Assembly: GCA_010909165.1 (NCBI GenBank)
Contig: MU008158.1
Span: 2,505,478-2,569,477, forward strand
DNA from: Anthoceros angustus
Taxonomy: Eukaryota > Streptophyta > Anthocerotopsida > Anthocerotales > Anthocerotaceae
Reading direction: 5' to 3'
Length of the DNA: 64,000 nucleotides
The notes under the pieces were generated by a model. The model was not told the DNA's origin. It was given only the letters and a program-made list of their open reading frames with translations, and searched no databases. Of the stretch, positions 10,989 through 22,595 are shown piece after piece (within the stretch, counting starts at the first letter, position 1; each line of letters starts with the position of its first letter). The position numbers were made by a program, and so were the translations under genes.

Positions 10989-13639
10989 TTATTTCACTCC
11001 CGTCGTAACCTTGTGGTGACGGGTGGAGGAGGAAGAGTGGGGCGGAGATCATCCAGTGACCACATTATTCCCTTCCCCTTTGCGGGCGGACATTATAACC
11101 ACAATGGCAATAAACATCGCCCATTCGTCTATTATGATCCTTGCAAGTACATGGCCCGCATACAATATGCCATGACAAAAGGACAAGTGGTAGGTCACAA
11201 ACTATGATGTATCCTACTTCGAAACCCACTTGACTTGGTTGCCTTCATCCAAGTGAAGATACCGCTAATGTCGACACTGTGTGCGCCATTGCCAATAAGT
11301 GATGGTGACGGTAGCATTTGGCAGGCCATGTCCCCGTGATGTAAGGAAGACCGTGATCATCATTTCCTAGCACACAGGCATGGCACTTGTCGACTCTTCT
11401 TTGACCAGCCTAAGAGAGATGCGAACCGGTAGTAGATCGCAAATAAGATCCTGCCATGCAACTGCGTGGCCAGAGCATAATGTCTCGGAGGCGGTGCGGT
11501 ATTCGCCACCATCAACTAGGAGACATGGCGGTGGATGACACATGGCTGAAATTGTGAAAAGCGCAATGACGACAACCCTCACGCCACGGGAAGGCGGACG
11601 TTTGTGGCCTTTTTTCATATCACGCGAGAGCACCGGCATTGGAATCCGCCACTCTATGCCCGCACTAACCGACCGCCATCCTCATTGCAACTTGCAATAG
11701 TGGTCATTCATGGAAATCGATAGCCGGAAAGCCCGCCATGCGTTTTCCTTTACAGACAGTCGACATGAAAGATTCCCTGGTTCCTCCATTCGCCATGACG
11801 CAAGTGGTTTACGGCCCTCATCTGCATGCACGGTTTAAATGACCTTGCCGGGCCTCCGCTTCATGGTTGTGGCGATCTGTTGCTCCTCCAAGCGGTCGCC
11901 TTGTGGAATAGTCGAGGAGGCTGCACCACTCCCAACCCTTGCCCTCTCCTCCTCTCTTCATCCGTCGCAATTGCCATGGGCATGTGTAGGAAACCAACTG
12001 CTTGAGGGCGCCTCGGATCGGAACCGAGAACCACCATTGGTTTGTTGTTCTCTCCATCTCCGGTGCACACCGCCCCTCGCCGATGGCCATCAAGGACCCC
12101 AAGCGCGGCTGGAGGCGTTGACTCGCCCATCTTAGTGGGGCGGTGTCTTACGTGTGCATGCAATGGAATCCGCCATTGGGGTGGCAATGTGGAAGTCTCC
12201 GTGGTCACGGAGCGGCATGGTATCCAACCTCATGTGGCATGGAAGGTGTCGGGCACAAATCGCTTGTGAAACCTCGTTTCACAAGCCGTGACTGTGTGGC
12301 GATCATTTCTTTGAACCTCGTGGATGTTTGGATTTCTCTTTATATGTTGCCTGAAACGTTCATTTCCTCACCTTCGATGTTGCTTGCAACATTGCAGGAT
12401 TGTGTGGATATTGCTGCGTCACACGGCCGCGAACTGACGATGGCCATCGAGGAAGAGGGCTGCAGTTCCCTGTTCACGGCGATGGCCATCGACAGCGATG
12501 GACGGGAGGTTGCTCTCCTGTCCACGGCCACGAAGGACGAGGCAGGCTTGGCCGTCGGCCCCTGGCTTTTGCCGTCTCTTGGGCATGACAGTCGTCGTGT
12601 TCGGGGGGCCAGGTTATACCTCACATTCTGGGGTATACTTTCACCATTCTTAAAGGCGGCGTTGGGAAATGTGATTCCTCCATTTGTACCACGTGTACTA
12701 CTCATCAACACCTGAAATAAAAGTCGATGACTGTCATGTCCACTTGGCGGAATGGATGGATAGGGTTGGTGCCCATCCATACCGTGGAGCGGACATGACA
12801 TGTCACCGCCACCCACGTCACTTATGTTTGACGCGTGTCAATCGTGCACCGTGTGCCGATGGATGTAATATGGATTCACAAACTTTGGGATCCTTTACCA
12901 TCGCGTTGCCCTCCTCCGGATAGTGGCCGCTGCAGCCGGCAAACTATACAAGTGTCTGGCCTCCAAACCGTGATGGATCGAGGTGGAAGCAGGCGGGGAC
13001 TTTCGCAAGCCTCGAAGTTGAAGGCGAAAGGGAGGTTGAGAGGGAAGGGAAGGCAGACACAACACTCCCCGCCTTCACCATCGTCTGAAGGGAGGCTGGG
13101 AGGATTCCCAGCTTTGGACAGGCGCCGTCGTCCCCACGTGGCCTTGAACAATTTCCCAATGGGAGGAAGAGGCAAGTCGCATCCGGAGCTACACTTTTGC
13201 AGCCACGATCCAGGAGGATTTCTTTGCAGAACTTGAGTCGATTGTTTGGATAGAACAAAGCTGCCGTTGTGGGGCTTCACATCGAGCCGCCACTATGGTG
13301 AAGCTACACACACCACAAGAATGGACTTGGGGGCGGCGGAAGAGACGGCATGGAACACTGTCGCCACCGGGTGCCTTGCCCTTTCCAATGCACGCAACAT
13401 GGGAGTTGTATAGAGACTTTGAGAGCATGAGCTCAACACTATCCTCGCTATGGGAGTGCAAATCAAAGGTGGCTGCGGCAAGGATGGGCGCGCCTCGTCT
13501 TGATCATCTTCCTTCCTTTCAATGCAACCGCTTCCGTCGGGTTTGAATGTAAAATTGTGAAGGAGGTGGGGCATCTGTTTTTGAACACATGTTTGCAAGT
13601 GCAATGACTCACAACCATGTAGATGTAGAGCGATGGCCG
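10989..13639. other. No supported gene
   Basis: Moderately GC-rich DNA with only short overlapping frames on both strands. I see no conserved domain, no exon-intron pattern and no long repeat. Local similarity to neighbouring repeat DNA (GGCGATGGCCATCGACAG-type runs) suggests old transposon sequence. Confidence 0.4.
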
Positions 13640-14850
13640 CCTGTCTTTGCGCCAGCTGTCCCGATCGCTCATCTCCTCGAGGCGATCGTCTAATGGATAG
13701 ACGACTCCGCTCTTCTTACGACTTCCTCCGCCTCCGTAGGTGGAGTAGGGGTAGAGGAACCGGTGCGCTCCACCTCCGCCGCCTCGGGAGGTGGGGCATC
13801 TGTTTTAGCCTCTTGCAGCTCTCCTCGGTGGGCGTGGCTCCGCTCTTGTGGTGGGTTCTTTGGTGGGCGCCACCGGGCCTCCCTCCCTCAGGGTGCTCCG
13901 TCCGCGCGGGGATCTCCGCTCGAACTGTATGAGGAGGGAGGGAATATCCTCCCATACCTCCCGGGCGACGAGGGGTCCGTCTCGAATGGAATGAATCCTC
14001 CTTCCCAATCATCTCCCGGGCCCGTTTGGCCTTAGGAAGTCGGGCCTCCGCCTCCACCTCCGCCTCCACCTCCGCCTCCGCCGCCGCCGCCGCCTCGGGA
14101 GCGCCTCCTCCTCTCCCTCTTTCAGGAGGTTGAAGTGTCCCCATACATGGATGAGGAAGGGCGATAGTGCTGACGGAGGCGGATTCTCGCTCCGTAGCTT
14201 CCTGGCCTCCTAGTTGATTCGGGCGAGGATGATACACCCCCAGTCGGCCCTTTTCCCTCGCTGTAGGGCATGCAGGAACACCAGAAGATTGTCCCCAAGG
14301 TGATCCACCTTGGTGAGCATGTTCCAGTGGACAATGACCTTGGCAACGCCTCACCCGTCAGGTCCGTCATCAACCAGCCGTTGAATTGGCCGTGTGTCCC
14401 AGCCTCAACATTGCCGCCGCCGCCTCCACCTTTCTTCTCTCACCTTGAGGCTCCTAACTACGCCCAATTTCTTCCACCGAGCGGTAAAGCGCCTCGGGAC
14501 CTCCACGCTCCACCTCCTGGGGTCCTCCCTCAGGCTCTTGGAGTGAACCTCCTTGTTGGCGACTGCCAACATCTTCCTGGCGTACTCCCGGATGAGAGCG
14601 ACGCTGTCAAACGTCCAGACCGCGCTGAAAATATCCAAGTCCCATTGTTCCACGAGCTCCTCCGCCTCCTCCAGCCAGGGCCCGAAGTCGGGGTACCGGT
14701 TGGTGACGATGTTGCGCTCCACCAAGCGCCAGGGCTCCCACACCTCCGCCGCCTTCTCAGGTCCCATTGCCGTGCTCTTCTCGCTCCGCTGTTGACGATT
14801 GTGTCGCAACACTCCGCTGCCCCTCTGTCGCCGCGTTGGCCGCTCCAACC
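13640..14850 (-). pseudogene. Degenerate transposon-type coding region
   Basis: Minus-strand frames read like real protein but shift repeatedly. The frame at 14405-14848 has an acidic, Trp-rich helical stretch (residues such as YPDFGPWLEEAEELVEQW and an IREYARKMLAVANKE segment). Further along, in shifted frames, come a DNLLVFLHALQ run, a Pro/Ala/Glu-rich linker encoded by a GCCTCC/CCGCCG microsatellite at about 14040-14099, and a Glu-rich tail. The order suggests one former protein with at least two frame breaks. Plant-mobile-domain or gag-type proteins of retroelements have this flavour, but no family can be assigned. Confidence 0.35.
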
Positions 14851-14933
14851 ACGAAGGTGAGCTGCCATGAGTGCCCCTCGAAAGATAGCACCAGAGGGTC
14901 TGAGGCCCCGAAGCCGTAAACCGTCGAGGTCAC

Positions 14934-16946
14934 GAGGAAGAATGGCCTTCGGGAGGGTGTCTCTTCGCTGCCTGCAATCGCCGAGGCTGCATAGCTTACT
15001 CACGGCCTTACGCCTCCTTACTCGCCTTACGCCCGCCTTACGCCCGCCTTACTCGCCTTACGCCTCCGCCTCCGCCTCCTAGTTGATTCGAGGATGATAC
15101 ACCCTATAACGACCCACTGCGTGGTCGTGTGATGCCCATCCACCTCTCAAGCACCTTCCACGTGGCCCCTCGCCTAAAATCGCTCCGAGGCTCCTAAGTT
15201 ACTTTACAATGTATTGAATCCGTCCGGCCTGAGTATAGTCCGGACTTACCTTTGCACTCGGGAGGTGGTCCGGCCCCTCCAGTGTAGTCAGTAGCTCCTC
15301 CCGAGTGCCGGAGTTCATACACTGTCTACTCCGAGTGCAATCCGGAGTATTCCGGACTTATTTCTTCCTTTCCGCCTTATTTTCTACTTCCCCTCACGAA
15401 AAACAAAACGACTCATTTCCTACCCAAAGGGGGAGTCCGTAGTCTGTCAGCTCGGTGATCTAGCTAGATGTTATGCTCCTCACACATTTTGTCCACAGTG
15501 TGTCCTCACACCTCTACCGCCACTACCCTTCCACCTCTACACATTATATCACTAATGTCTACCACCACTTCTGGCCCATCTATCTAAGCTAGATTATCTA
15601 TTTGAAGATACGTTTGCTTGCAAGTGCTCATGTGAGGAAAATCGCGTCTCAGTCCAGTCCACTTCCACATAGCGGACGGTGTGGCATGATGAGTAGGATC
15701 CTTAACCTGTTGCCCATGTTCAAAATCTTAAAATGGTTTGATATTGCATGGGCGAGCCCATTCCTAGGTTCAGAAAACATCATGACAAATGGTTGCTCAC
15801 TAAGACGATGCCCCGTCCCAAGTAGTCTCCAAATACATAGCAATTTTATAATATTTTAATGATTATTTAAATTTTAATCTCAGGTAATTATAATTTATTT
15901 CTATATCCTGTAAAATTTTAGATACTTTGGAGGAAGAATGGCCTTCGGGAGGGTGTCTCTTCGCTGCCGTAATCGCCGAGGCCCGATAGCTTACCTGCCT
16001 TACGCCTCCTTACTCGCCTTACGCGCCGCTGCCAGCCTACAGCCTTGCCTCAGCGTCTGCCTGGCTGGAGCGTTATGCGGGCGTGAATACACCCTATAAC
16101 GACCCACTGCGTGGTCGTGTGATGCCCATCCACCTCTCAGTACCTTCCACGTGGCCCCCTCTGCCTAAAATACGCTCCGACTCCTAAGTTACTTTGCAGC
16201 GATTAATCCGTCCGGCCTGAGTATAGTCCGGACTTACCCAGCACTCGGGAGGTGGTCCGGCCCTCCTCAGTGTAGTCAGGCTCCTCCCGAGTGTGAGCCA
16301 GTCTCCTTTCTACTCCGAGTGCAATCCGGAGTATTCCGGACTTATTTCTTCCTTTCCGCCTTATTTTCTACTTCCCCCTACGAAAAAACAAAACCTGACT
16401 CATTTCCTACCCAAAGGGGGGAGTCCGTAGTCCACATCTGGCTCGAGAGCTGATCTAGCTAGATGTTATGCTCCTCACAACACATTTTGTCCACAGTATG
16501 TCCTCACACCTCTACCTGCCACTACCCTTCCACCTCTACACATTATATCACTAATGTCTACCACCACTTCCTGGCCCATCTATCTAAGCTAGATTATCTA
16601 TTTGAAGATACGTTTGCTTGCAAGTGCTCATGTGAGGAAAATCCACAGCGTCTCCAATCGAGTCCACTTCCACATAGCGGACGGTGTGGCATGATGAGTA
16701 GGATCCTTAACTTACCTGTTGCCCATGTTCAAAATCTTAAAAAATGGTTTGATATTGCATGGGCGAGCCCATTCCCTAGGTTCGTAAAAACATCATGACA
16801 AATGGTTGCTCACTAAGACGATGCCCCGTCCCAAGTAGTCTCCAAATACATAACTTAATTTTATAATATTTTAATGATTATTTAAATTTTAATCTCAGGT
16901 AATTATAATTTATTTCTATATCCTGTAAAAATTTTAGATACTTTGG
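14934..16946. repeat. Tandem duplication, ~1.0-kb unit, two adjacent copies
   Basis: Copy one runs 14934-15929 and copy two 15930-16946. Both start with GAGGAAGAATGGCCTTCGGG and end in an AT-rich tail finishing TTTTAGATACTTTGG. Each begins with a short array of CCTTACGCC/ACTCGCC-like pieces (15004-15078 in copy one). The copies abut directly, so they are not an LTR pair around an internal region. Sequence differences are mostly small indels. Confidence 0.9.
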
Positions 16947-19345
16947 AGAAGAAATAAATTAGAAAAAATGTGATGACAAAATAACAGCGTCTCGGCCGTT
17001 TCTCACTAATGTGAGCACCAAACCATGCTCCATTGTATGAGTAATCAGGGTTCTACAGAATATTGTGTATAGTAAAATATGAATAAAAAAGCGTAAGGTA
17101 CAGCTACCTTTATAATAATGTGAAAAGTAGCTAGTGGGTGGAATGAGCGGGGATTTGTTAACGGATGGGATTGTCGAGATCTGCATCGAGGTGGGAGTAG
17201 GTAGAGTATTGGATGTTATCGCAGATAGGGATGAGTATGGCACGAGGCAATGGCTGGCAGAAGTTGAAGTTGAGGCGAGACGTTTCACACTAGCAGGGCA
17301 GCTGCGGAAGAAGCCACCATACATAAATGCTGCTGAAAGGAATGATGATGCTGGGAAGGCGCTGGCGCAGGGCGTGGGCCCCCCTGGGGCCTGGAGCCTG
17401 GAGCCTTGGCCCTGCCTGTCCGTCTGCCGGGCCGGGCCGGGCGGGGCCTGGCCCCGGTCCGTACGCAGCAGGCCGCAGGCTCCAGTAGATCGAACCACGT
17501 TCATGGCGCTGGCGTGGTAGCCTCTGGATTAACGCGCTCTCTTGACTGCGGCGTCATCCGCCGTAAGTACGCTGCCGTGTATTGCGGAAGCCGCGTTCTT
17601 TGACGTCGTCCGGAAGACTACTGTGCACCCCTTGACTGCACAAAGCAGCAAGCAGCCTAAATGGGTGCATAAAGGTGGGTTATGCGACAAAGCCCGCTCG
17701 CTTTAGCGGCCTGTTCATTCTTTCTTTGCGTTGCTTTCATAGCGAAGCGGGCAGTCGTTGTCTGGGCGGTCCGATTCTTCCTTTTGCCTCTGGGCCTGGC
17801 CCGGGGCCCGGGCTGGCAAATGCCTGGGAATTTGGGAAACCGAAGCGATCCGAGAGAGAGAGAGAGAGAGAGCGAAGGTGGTGGATATTACGGTGCGCTG
17901 GGCTGGGGCTGCATTGCACTTCACCTTTTGTACTTTTTATCTACCCTCGCAACGGCACGGCACTGGGCACTGGGCACTGGGCACTGGGCGCTGTCTTTGC
18001 TGCCGCGTGGCGAAACTGGCGTAACGCAGCCCCAGCCCCCCGGCCTGGGAGGGACGGAATCTTTGGCGGCGAAACCGGCCTCTCTTTCCGTGAGCCCGTG
18101 ACAGGAGAGGAGAGACTGCCTCCCCCAGCAGCGCCATCGCCTGCTCCGTCAAGGTCTGCTAAAGTGTGCCACAGCAGCGCTATCGTCTAAATAGATCACC
18201 TGCCTTTGCTACTAGGGGGTGCCGGGGTGAGCTCGCTCCTCCAGGATTGAGACGACACGACACGACACGACACGAGACGCAACTTCGTCTGGTCTCGGAC
18301 CTGTCTGGACACAGCAGCGGGCCGCCTGGAGTCCTGGACCTGTAGCCTGTGCTGTGCACGCAGACCCTTGCACTGCAGAGGAGAGTAGCAAAGAGCAGTG
18401 GGCGAGCCGTGCACAAGAGTGAAACAGGTTTTTGTGGGAGTTTGTTTGTGATAAGAGTGGGCTCTCTCTTTCTGCCTTGTTCTGCGTTCCCTCCCGCCTG
18501 CCACTGTCCGGGGGGCTCCCCAACCCAACCCAACCCGAGCCCGCCTCTTGTCTCTTGTCCCTGTCCCGCCCTGTCTGCGGCTCTGCGCGGCTCCAGCTCC
18601 TGGCTTCTGATCGAAGGCACGGCAGGCCTCTGTACCGGCTGCTGCAGCCGCCTCGGAGCACGGCATCTCGCCGCCCGCCGGCCCCGGATCTTCACAATTG
18701 TGCCTGTGCCGCCGCATCCGCTACGGCCTGGCCTGGCCTGCTGCCTGCTGAGACAGCGTGTGCGAGCGGGTTTGGCTGCCTGGCTGCGCCAATTGCTGCC
18801 GGGAGGGGGGGCTTTGTGGGTGCCAGTGTCCCGTCCGATGTTCAGGGAGCTGAGGTTGGGCGCTCTGGTGGGCGGTAGTGGAATCGCGGCTTTGCCGCTG
18901 CCGCGGCGGAGAGTGTCGTGGTGAGAGTGGTGGGCGGTGACGCTTCCGCGGGAGACCGGGATGAGCTTGTCTTGCACCAGGCGGTTGCGGAGGAAGCCGG
19001 CGGCAGCGCTGGCAGGGGAGGTCCTTGTGCTGGTTCAGGAGGAGAAATCTGAGGGGACGGAAGCTCGGAGCTCGAGATTTGGATGCCGAAATGTGCGCTC
19101 GCCTGCCGCGTGCCTGGACTGAGCCGCAACTCGCCACTGCTGCTTCTGCTTCGTTGTCACTGGGTTCCATGCCACGGACGTAGATCGCATCCGCTTCTGG
19201 CACAGCCGGGTAGAAGAGGAAAGGGAGGCGGATGAGTGATAGGAAGGCGCGCCGGAAATTGGTGGAGTTTGTGGAGACCGCAACCTGTTTGGGGGAGAAG
19301 GTGCGGCTGACTACCAGCAGGAAGTGCCGGCGGTGGCTCACCACA
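16947..19345 (+). promoter_or_regulatory. Upstream/5'-leader region of the kinase gene, with simple repeats
   Basis: No gene is supported here. The AT-rich part up to about 17130 gives way to GC-rich DNA typical of a plant promoter and 5' leader. A (GA)10 tract at 17852-17872, a four-fold ACTGGGC minisatellite at 17961-17990 and a GACAC/ACGAC array at about 18251-18275 lie 1.1-1.5 kb upstream of the kinase start codon. GA tracts are common in plant promoters and leaders. Long minus-strand frames (for example 18180-18977) are low-complexity shadows. No clear TATA box was found, so the transcription start is unknown. Confidence 0.4.
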
Positions 19346-20671
19346 ATGCGGTGTTTCCTCTTCACACAGTCGCCGGACAGGAGTCACAAATCCGCAGCCG
19401 CGCACTCTAGGAGCAAGACTTCTTCGTTGGGTGCTTCTTTCAGTACGGGTTCCACTACCGATGTCTCCAGCGTCAAGTCCTTCAAGTCGGGCTTCAGCTT
19501 CTACCACCGCTCCAGCCACTCCGAGCCCAGTATCGAGTTCCGGGAGCCGCGGCAATCGTCTGTCTTGTCTGAGAAGGCGGATGATCTGAGATCCTTCACC
19601 TTCTCGGAGCTGAGGACTGCCACCTCGGACTTCTTCAAGGGCAACTTGTTAGGAGAGGGCGGGTTCGGCCGGGTGTACAAGGGGTCACTTAAGCTCAGCA
19701 GGTACGATGATGAGGACAAGATGGAGGTTGCGGTGAAGCAACTCAACAGGAAGGGGCTGCAGGGGCACAAGGAGTGGCTGGCAGAGGTGAACGTGCTGGG
19801 GCTGGTGGAGCATGCACACTTAGTGAGGTTAGTGGGGTACTGTGCAGAGGATGACGACAGAGGGATGCAGAGACTGCTGGTGTACGAGTTCGTGCCCAAC
19901 AAGAGCTTGGAGGACCACCTGTTCCGGAGGTACACCACTCCCCTGTCGTGGAACACGAGAGTGAAGATTGCGCTAGGAGCCGCCCGGGGGCTGGCATACT
20001 TGCACGAGGAGCTGGATGTGCAGATCATCTTTCGGGACTTCAAGGCGTCTAATGTGCTGCTGGACAATGACTTCAATCCCAAGCTCTCGGACTTCGGGCT
20101 TGCTAGGCAAGGTCCTCTTCTGGGTGACAGTCATGTCACCACTACAGTAGTGGGGACCATAGGGTATGCGGCTCCTGAATACATCCAGACTGGACACTTG
20201 ACGTCCAAGAGTGATGTGTGGAGCTTCGGCGTTGTGCTACTGGAAATGCTGACGGGAAGGAGAGCCATGGACAAGAACAGGCCCAAGCCGGAGCAAAGAC
20301 TGATAGAGTGGATCAAGCCGTACATGGCGGACAACAAGAGGTTCTTCCAGATTATGGACCCCAGGTTAGAGGGCAACTTCTCCATGAGAGGAGCTCTAAA
20401 GCTGGCTTCACTTGCTTCGCAGTGCTTGATAAAGAATCCCAAGGCTAGGCCCAAAATGAGTGACCTCGTCGAAGGACTGGAAGTGGTAGTAGAGATGTCC
20501 GCCAGGGACTTTCCTAAACCCATAACCTTCGAGTCATCACCGGAGGGTATGAAGAAAAGGTGCTCATCACCCCCAGAGTCCTTGAAGAAAAGGTCGTCGT
20601 CACCTGGGGATGCCATCATCTTTTTCAGGGATACCATCAAAGGCAGGGAGAATGGGGTTCACATAGCTTAG
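19346..20671 (+). CDS. Receptor-like cytoplasmic kinase, subfamily VII (PCRK1/PBL19-like)
   Basis: A 441-aa Ser/Thr kinase in one exon. The chosen ATG gives the N-terminus MRCFLF, matching the MKCF-type start and acylatable Cys3 of Arabidopsis PCRK1/PBL19; an in-frame ATG at 19232 would add 38 residues without family support. A Ser-rich linker (about 7-80) precedes the kinase domain (about 95-385): glycine loop GEGGFGRV at 103-110, VAVK lysine 131, the GLQGHKEW signature, catalytic loop IIFRDFKASN with Asp231 and Asn236, DFG at 249-251, APE at 276-278. The tail (398-420) repeats an SSP..xKKR motif. Family members relay immune-receptor signals at the plasma membrane. The single exon is unusual, because land-plant relatives normally contain several introns. 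The call is firm at subfamily level, less so for orthology. Confidence 0.93.
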   Translation: MRCFLFTQSPDRSHKSAAAHSRSKTSSLGASFSTGSTTDVSSVKSFKSGFSFYHRSSHSEPSIEFREPRQSSVLSEKADDLRSFTFSELRTATSDFFKGNLLGEGGFGRVYKGSLKLSRYDDEDKMEVAVKQLNRKGLQGHKEWLAEVNVLGLVEHAHLVRLVGYCAEDDDRGMQRLLVYEFVPNKSLEDHLFRRYTTPLSWNTRVKIALGAARGLAYLHEELDVQIIFRDFKASNVLLDNDFNPKLSDFGLARQGPLLGDSHVTTTVVGTIGYAAPEYIQTGHLTSKSDVWSFGVVLLEMLTGRRAMDKNRPKPEQRLIEWIKPYMADNKRFFQIMDPRLEGNFSMRGALKLASLASQCLIKNPKARPKMSDLVEGLEVVVEMSARDFPKPITFESSPEGMKKRCSSPPESLKKRSSSPGDAIIFFRDTIKGRENGVHIA

Positions 20672-21200
20672 CCTAGGCCGAGGCAGCTGACGGAAGGTGG
20701 GTCGTTTGCAAGCAGGCTCGAAACCAGCCACAGATGTGAACCAGATTTTGATTGACTTGTCTTAGCTATCTTCTTGTGAATTCGTTCCGCTTGCCCAAGT
20801 TGCTCCTGGGTCTGTATGTTAATCCCAAACCCATTTGCATGGGATGTTTGTGCTGCAGCTTTGCTAGTACCCCAGCTTCATTTTTTTCCCTTCCCCGAGA
20901 TATCTATATGTGTCACCAAGACTCGACTATGTAGGTAGTATACGATGTTCCCATGCCCAGTCCAGGCCACCCCAAACCCACAGAGGTATGTGTATCAGCT
21001 TAGCTCAGGCTATTTTGAACATTCTGTGTACCTATGTACAAGTAAATGGACCACAATGACCCAAGTATGTACTGTATTGTGCATATCTACACGTCTGTCA
21101 CAACAAAGTTCATTGCCGCCAGATCGACTGAGATATTTTATTGCAAACGTTCTTCTGTTTGGTGTCAGACTCTTCAGAATCCAGGGCCAACGACGATGCT

Positions 21201-21206
21201 AATAAA
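21201..21206 (+). terminator. Possible poly(A) signal of the kinase gene
   Basis: AATAAA lies about 530 bases after the kinase stop codon. The sequence between has no other open gene and reads like a 3' UTR. An actual cleavage site cannot be seen from sequence alone. Confidence 0.3.
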
Positions 21207-21856
21207 TACATGCACATACAGATGATGTGCATAGATACCTAGTACCTACATCCAGTATGCACAAGAAGGCAAGTTACGTCGAGGCACATTTGGACGGACG
21301 GAGAGGCGGCAGGTACAGACGGCAAACCGGTGTCAGAGGTGGAGCTGGGCTGATAAAAAAAGATGGGGCTTGTCCAAGATGAAAGGCAGGAAGGTAAAAT
21401 GCAGGAGCTCCAAGCTGCAGGCCTGATGAGGCTGGTTGTCGTACCAAACGGCATCACGAGGACGTAAATGTGGTGCGCGGGTCCCTGCCACGCAGACGTG
21501 TCTAAATAAATGCTGGTACAGAAGTGACAACACCGCTGGCGGAGCGCCCATGAAATGCGCCAACATGGGGGCCCGGTGGCTGGGCCTCCCGCTCAACATG
21601 GTGAAAGAAAGAGGGTTGCACGCAGCACGCAGCACGCAGTTAGCCGCTGCAGGACTGGCTACCTCACTTGGACTGCACTGTGTTACTAAGCTATCCCTTT
21701 TCCTTTCGGTTCCCGCACGCCAAGTGTCTGTTCCGGCCTCCCGGGCTTTGTCACCTTCCCCGCCGGTCGTGACGGCAAACCCTAGCGTCATGTTGAGCTC
21801 ATCGAGCATTCATCGTCCATCGTCCCCGGCATCAAGTGCCAGTTCCTACATACATA
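21207..21856. other. Intergenic, no supported gene
   Basis: A 158-codon minus-strand frame (21333-21809) has low-complexity composition and no domain. Nothing else is supported before the transposon at 21857. Confidence 0.4.
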
Positions 21857-22593
21857 CAGTCAAACCCCTCTAATTGGGACCCCTATAAATGGGAACCCCC
21901 TTTAAATGGGACGCCCGAGCTTACTCCCTTGAATGTGCTACATGCTAAATGGGAAACCCCTCTAATTTGTAAATGGGAACATGTCTCCCAAACATTCAAT
22001 GCAAGTACACCTCTGTAAAAGGGAAAATACATATTTTTTAAAAAAAATAAAAAAATTGAGGAAATCATCGAGATTACGTATATTCCTATAGAGGACGAAA
22101 TATGGCAAGCATTAATCCCTCCGCCTGTCGATGAGGAGGGTGAGGAGAATGATACAGCGTCAGTGGAGACCAACCATAGCGTCAAGACCGCGTACGACAA
22201 AGGATGCTGTAGATAATGCTATGAGGATAGGGAAGATGTTTTTGGAAGAGATGCTACATAACACTCTTGATGCTTTGAAGTTGCATTCTCAGTTGGAAAA
22301 ACATATTGCTAGTCATTGGATGAAAGCAACTCAGCATCAATCAAGGATTGATGATTATTTTAACGACAAACTAGAATTAGGTTGGCAGCTATGTAGTATG
22401 AGGGAGCATTTTGGATTTTTGGATTTTTGGATTTTTGGAAGCTTTTAAGCTCTTTCGAATTTTTGATTTAAAGGATTTTTTTATTTTTAAATATTTTTAT
22501 TTTCAAAAAAGATGAAAATGCCTAAACGGGAACCCCTCTAAATGGGACGATTTTTGCTACTCCCAATTGTTCCCAATTAGAGGGGTCTGACTG
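21857..22593 (+). mobile_element. pogo/Tigger-like (Tc1/mariner superfamily) element with TA target duplication
   Basis: The ends are 23-bp inverted repeats (21857-21879 and 22571-22593) that match at 22 positions; both start CAGTCA(A/G)ACCCC. The dinucleotide TA flanks both ends (21855-21856 and 22594-22595), the signature target of Tc1/mariner transposons, and CAGT ends are typical for the pogo/Tigger branch. The internal sequence repeats AAATGGGA(A)C-type motifs near both ends. At 737 bp it is far too short for a complete transposase, so it is an internally deleted, non-autonomous copy that retains a piece of the transposase gene. Confidence 0.9.
22131..22448 (+). pseudogene. Remnant of pogo-like transposase C-terminus
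   Basis: The frame inside the pogo-like element encodes a helical stretch followed by QSRIDDYF at residues 70-77. This fits the QxxhxxaaF/Y PCNA-interaction (PIP) box known near the C-terminus of pogo-family transposases. The DNA-binding and DDE catalytic regions are absent, so the piece cannot be an active transposase. Its last residues derive from a run of repeated GGATTTTT units. Confidence 0.55.
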
Positions 22594-22595
22594 TA

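Noticed and set aside
13681-13760. tRNA-like stretch (GTCTAATGGATAGACGAC)
   Set aside because: It resembles a D arm, but no matching acceptor stem or GGTTCGA T-loop follows at the right distance.
14934-16946. The two ~1-kb copies as an LTR pair
   Set aside because: They abut without an internal region and lack TG..CA ends, a primer site and a purine tract; they form a tandem duplication.
16959-17520. Frames on both strands (181 and 128 codons) before the kinase gene
   Set aside because: They overlap each other on opposite strands and show no conserved motif.
18180-18977. 265-codon minus-strand frame opposite the kinase leader
   Set aside because: Arg/Pro/Ser-rich low-complexity translation in GC-rich DNA, no domain, no partner exons; most likely a chance frame.
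19232-19345. Upstream in-frame ATG of the kinase giving 38 more residues
   Set aside because: The extension hides the conserved MxCF acylation start and has no family counterpart; the ATG at 19346 is preferred.
21333-21809. 158-codon minus-strand frame
   Set aside because: No domain and biased composition; sits between a 3' UTR and a transposon.
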